From Candidatus Daviesbacteria bacterium (GTDB taxonomy: Bacteria; Patescibacteriota; Microgenomatia; Daviesbacterales; UBA10151), in NCBI GenBank assembly GCA_016186955.1, contig JACPKP010000012.1, positions 1-35,247 on the forward strand: a stretch of 35,247 nt of DNA. The letters are read 5' to 3'. The notes beneath the pieces are model-generated. The model worked only from the letters and a program-made list of their open reading frames with translations, was not told the DNA's origin and did not search any database. Positions 33,147 to 35,247 of this stretch are shown here, piece by piece (the stretch's first letter is position 1; the number at the start of each line of letters is the position of its first letter). A program made the translations under genes and the position numbers.

Positions 33147-34310
33147 GTGTCTAGCAACCAAGATAAAAAAAGCGGGTCAAATTATGATGCCTGGAAAATT
33201 TCCAGACATTCTCCTTCAAGCTTTCAGAAACTTACACCCGTAGGACAAATGGAATATCTTTGTGCTTGTGGACATCTAGCGCCAAGTTCCCATAATACCC
33301 AGCCGTGGAAATTCCAGCCTATGTCTGATCAAACTATCAGGGTGTATTTGGACTTAGGCCGGTATTATGAGGACAAAGGCAAAATAATCGACCAAAGAAG
33401 GGTGCTGCCTGTTTCGGATAAAAACGGACACCAAGGGTGTGTGAGTATTGGCTGTGCAATAGCAAATATTGAAGCAGCTGCCCGATTTCTCGGGGTTTTT
33501 AAAGAAACTGTAATATTGTCACCTGCTGTAAAAATCGTACTCCCCCTTAAAAATCCCGTCCCAACAGACAACAGCTTAATACCTGTTGCAAACATCAAAT
33601 TAAGCAGTACAAAATCTGATTCTGATAAAAAATTATTTGAGGCTATTTTTACCAGAAGGGTTAATAGGGATGAATATAATTTATCCAAAAAAATCCCTAG
33701 CACGGTTTTGCAAAAATTACGTACTATAAAAACCCCCGGAGTCAGTGTTCATCTTTTGGAAAGGGATACTAAATCAGCTCCAAAACTTATGCTTATCGCC
33801 AATAGCCAATTCCAAGCGGATAAAACCGTATTCAATAATGATCAATTTATTTCTGAACTTGGCAGATGGGTTTTGAAAAATGATTCCGATAAAGGACTGG
33901 GGATGCCTTTTGGCACTTTTGGGGTCAAAAACAGCCTTGAGGCTGTTAAACTTTATTTGAATTTTAAATTAAGAAAGGCATTTTCCATAAAAGATAAATC
34001 CGGATTTTCTCAGGGTGCAATGAAAGGAATTGAATCTGCACCGCTTGTAGGAATAATCACCGTAAAACAAGATATACCAAAATTTTGGATTGAAGCAGGC
34101 AGGCTCCTGGGCAAAATAGCACTAACAGCAGAAGCGTCAGGGTTTGCTATGGCTATCCATGCAGGCATTGCCGAAGTTGAAGGTATCAAACAAAGCCTCT
34201 CATGGATCAACCATGCTGAAGACTTTGTTGTCATACTATTCCGGCTGGGCTATTCAACCCGCACTCAACCTCATGCTCCCAGATTGCCTATAGCACAGGT
34301 TATGCTTTAA
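33147..34310 (+). CDS. Nitroreductase-superfamily protein (Acg/Rv3131-like)
   Basis: A 387-residue protein. LAPSSHNTQPWKF near residue 45 is the hallmark of the Acg/Rv3131-like branch of FMN nitroreductases (APSxHNTQPW). The region around SIGCAIANIEAAARFLG, the internal TRRVNRDEY and the C-terminal LGKIALTAEASGFAMAIHAG and HAPRLP segments also fit. In mycobacteria, members of this branch may have lost ordinary reductase activity and sequester FMN. The start is GTG. The 3' end overlaps the convergent ThiF-like gene by 11 bases; in mycobacterial Rv1355c these two domain types are fused, so the pairing may be functional. Flavin binding is inferred, not shown. Confidence 0.75.
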   Translation: MSSNQDKKSGSNYDAWKISRHSPSSFQKLTPVGQMEYLCACGHLAPSSHNTQPWKFQPMSDQTIRVYLDLGRYYEDKGKIIDQRRVLPVSDKNGHQGCVSIGCAIANIEAAARFLGVFKETVILSPAVKIVLPLKNPVPTDNSLIPVANIKLSSTKSDSDKKLFEAIFTRRVNRDEYNLSKKIPSTVLQKLRTIKTPGVSVHLLERDTKSAPKLMLIANSQFQADKTVFNNDQFISELGRWVLKNDSDKGLGMPFGTFGVKNSLEAVKLYLNFKLRKAFSIKDKSGFSQGAMKGIESAPLVGIITVKQDIPKFWIEAGRLLGKIALTAEASGFAMAIHAGIAEVEGIKQSLSWINHAEDFVVILFRLGYSTRTQPHAPRLPIAQVML

Positions 34311-35232
34311 CGCCTTTTTCATTGTAGAAGACTTTTAACTCAAGATTTTTCTTGTCAACTATAAACCTCTGCGGGTACTTAAAACCTAATGGTATCCTCG
34401 CAGCCACTTCAGTCACCAAAGCTGCTGTCAAGGCAGCCGTAGAACCAAGCTGAGGGATACTGGTAAACATATTTGGGGTTTTGTCATTTATAATCCGGGC
34501 AAATTCTCCTGCTTTATGTTCTTTCCCCAAAAGCATATCTGCAACGGTAAAAAAGTTTTTTTTGCTTTTGTCGTCCCTGTATTTTCCCAAAGCTTGATAA
34601 AGATTTTCGTCGGAGATACCTGCGGCAAGTGATAAATCCGGGTATTTATCAAACCTTAATATATCTATTTGTGCAACCGAACCGGCATCTGTACCACGTA
34701 TTAGAATAGTCTTTGATTTTCGGCAATTTTCCGCAATAAGGAATTTCATCTCTAAAGAATCCATTTCATCAACAACTATATCTGCTTTTGGTTCAGTTTT
34801 GTTACCGTTAATAAAACTTTCAATACTTTCGCTGTTTATTCCCAAAAAGTAAGCCCAAATTTTGATAAACGGGTCTGTTTTGTGTATCTGCTGGGCAGTA
34901 CTGATGGCTTTATTTTTTAAACCCGTCGGGGCAAAATCCTTTCCGATCAATTCCTGAGACCAAACCAAATCATCATAAAAAAGGTCAACCCTGTTAGCAT
35001 TGGCCCATTTGTAAAGCCTCTGGTCAGCGACCTTAATCTGTTTCGGGCGGATGTCTTTGGCAATCATCCTGGCAATATTATTACCTACACTCCCTCCTGC
35101 TACAGCTATAACCAGATCGTCATAAATTTCCCGCACCTTATCCCAACCCATTTTATATTCCGGATCTTGGTATAGGGTTGCGTTGCTTGTGACCAGGTTT
35201 AACCTATGAAGGTATTCCGGCGCAAATTGCAC
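34300..35232 (-). CDS. ThiF/E1-like adenylyltransferase-fold protein
   Basis: A ThiF-family Rossmann protein of 310 residues from the GTG at 35232. The nucleotide loop is DLVIAVAGGSVGNNIARMIA, followed by KVADQRLYKWANANRV, which corresponds to the D-x-D...N-x-N-R region of E1-like enzymes, although the first motif here is ADQ rather than DxD. IVVDEMDSLEMKFLI corresponds to the conserved acidic strand. No CxxC zinc pairs or catalytic cysteine are evident. A GGGG ribosome-site-like run lies 5 nt before the GTG, but the frame stays open to the window edge, so the protein may begin further right. E1-like proteins adenylate carboxyl groups; the substrate is unknown. Confidence 0.7.
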   Translation of the reverse strand: MQFAPEYLHRLNLVTSNATLYQDPEYKMGWDKVREIYDDLVIAVAGGSVGNNIARMIAKDIRPKQIKVADQRLYKWANANRVDLFYDDLVWSQELIGKDFAPTGLKNKAISTAQQIHKTDPFIKIWAYFLGINSESIESFINGNKTEPKADIVVDEMDSLEMKFLIAENCRKSKTILIRGTDAGSVAQIDILRFDKYPDLSLAAGISDENLYQALGKYRDDKSKKNFFTVADMLLGKEHKAGEFARIINDKTPNMFTSIPQLGSTAALTAALVTEVAARIPLGFKYPQRFIVDKKNLELKVFYNEKGVKA

Positions 35233-35247
35233 TAGATCCCCTTTGGC

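Noticed and set aside
1-35247. Alternative genetic code with TGA as glycine (as in some CPR lineages)
   Set aside because: TGA ends many genes at positions expected from family lengths (gyrA, ruvC, purB region, cohesin genes), and no conserved protein needs TGA read-through.
1-35247. CRISPR arrays, tRNA genes and insertion sequences
   Set aside because: No regularly spaced repeats, no GTTCRA-type T-loop with a matching acceptor stem, and no transposase frames were seen on either strand by eye.

Overview
The window reads as a chromosomal segment of an ultra-small Candidate Phyla Radiation (Patescibacteria) bacterium, most likely of the Microgenomates (OP11) group. This is inferred from gene content: short proteins, dense ATGA-type overlaps, TGA used as an ordinary stop, membrane-anchored cohesin/dockerin surface proteins, and the KQQQ...SRA membrane-exit motif common in Microgenomates surface proteins. 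Many start codons sit only 4-13 nt from a TATAAT-like box, which suggests widespread leaderless mRNAs. No tRNA, rRNA, CRISPR array, transposase or prophage module was recognised.

Left part (1-9.6 kb): a D-Ala-D-Ala ligase on the minus strand (running off the left edge) diverges from a plus-strand series: a methyltransferase-like protein, murC, murD, an unknown protein, gyrA and a one-helix membrane protein. A GC-rich minus-strand membrane-protein gene follows with its own promoter and hairpin terminator, then a plus-strand four-helix membrane protein of the holin-IV (YvlD-like) family.

Middle part (9.6-18.5 kb): a tightly coupled minus-strand operon encodes a 902-residue dockerin-bearing surface protein, two differently anchored cohesin proteins and a Xer tyrosine recombinase. 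A roughly 930-bp gene-poor stretch holds a palindromic MITE-like repeat, a perfect hairpin and a possibly structured RNA region. Next come a polytopic membrane protein, ruvC, a deoxyribosyltransferase-like protein, a second copy of the palindromic repeat and a PUR-alpha-like (DUF3276) nucleic-acid-binding protein.

Purine operon (18.6-24.9 kb, minus strand): transcription order is yebC, purN, purQ, purL, purB, purE, purC, every junction overlapping. PurE is the CO2-using class II type and PurC the animal PAICS type, and PurB resembles eukaryotic ADSL, so the set covers GAR to AICAR minus the PurM step. PurL is short and lacks its last domain; purS, purM, purK, purD, purF and purH are not here.

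Right part (25-35.2 kb): a TPR protein; a minus-strand envelope cluster (two microproteins, a LytR_C protein, an anchored unknown protein); a Kef-type antiporter coupled to an RluD-type pseudouridine synthase whose gene carries two palindromic sequences, one within an apparent in-frame insertion; a response regulator and a 7TM histidine kinase; and a convergent nitroreductase-like / ThiF-like pair at the right edge.
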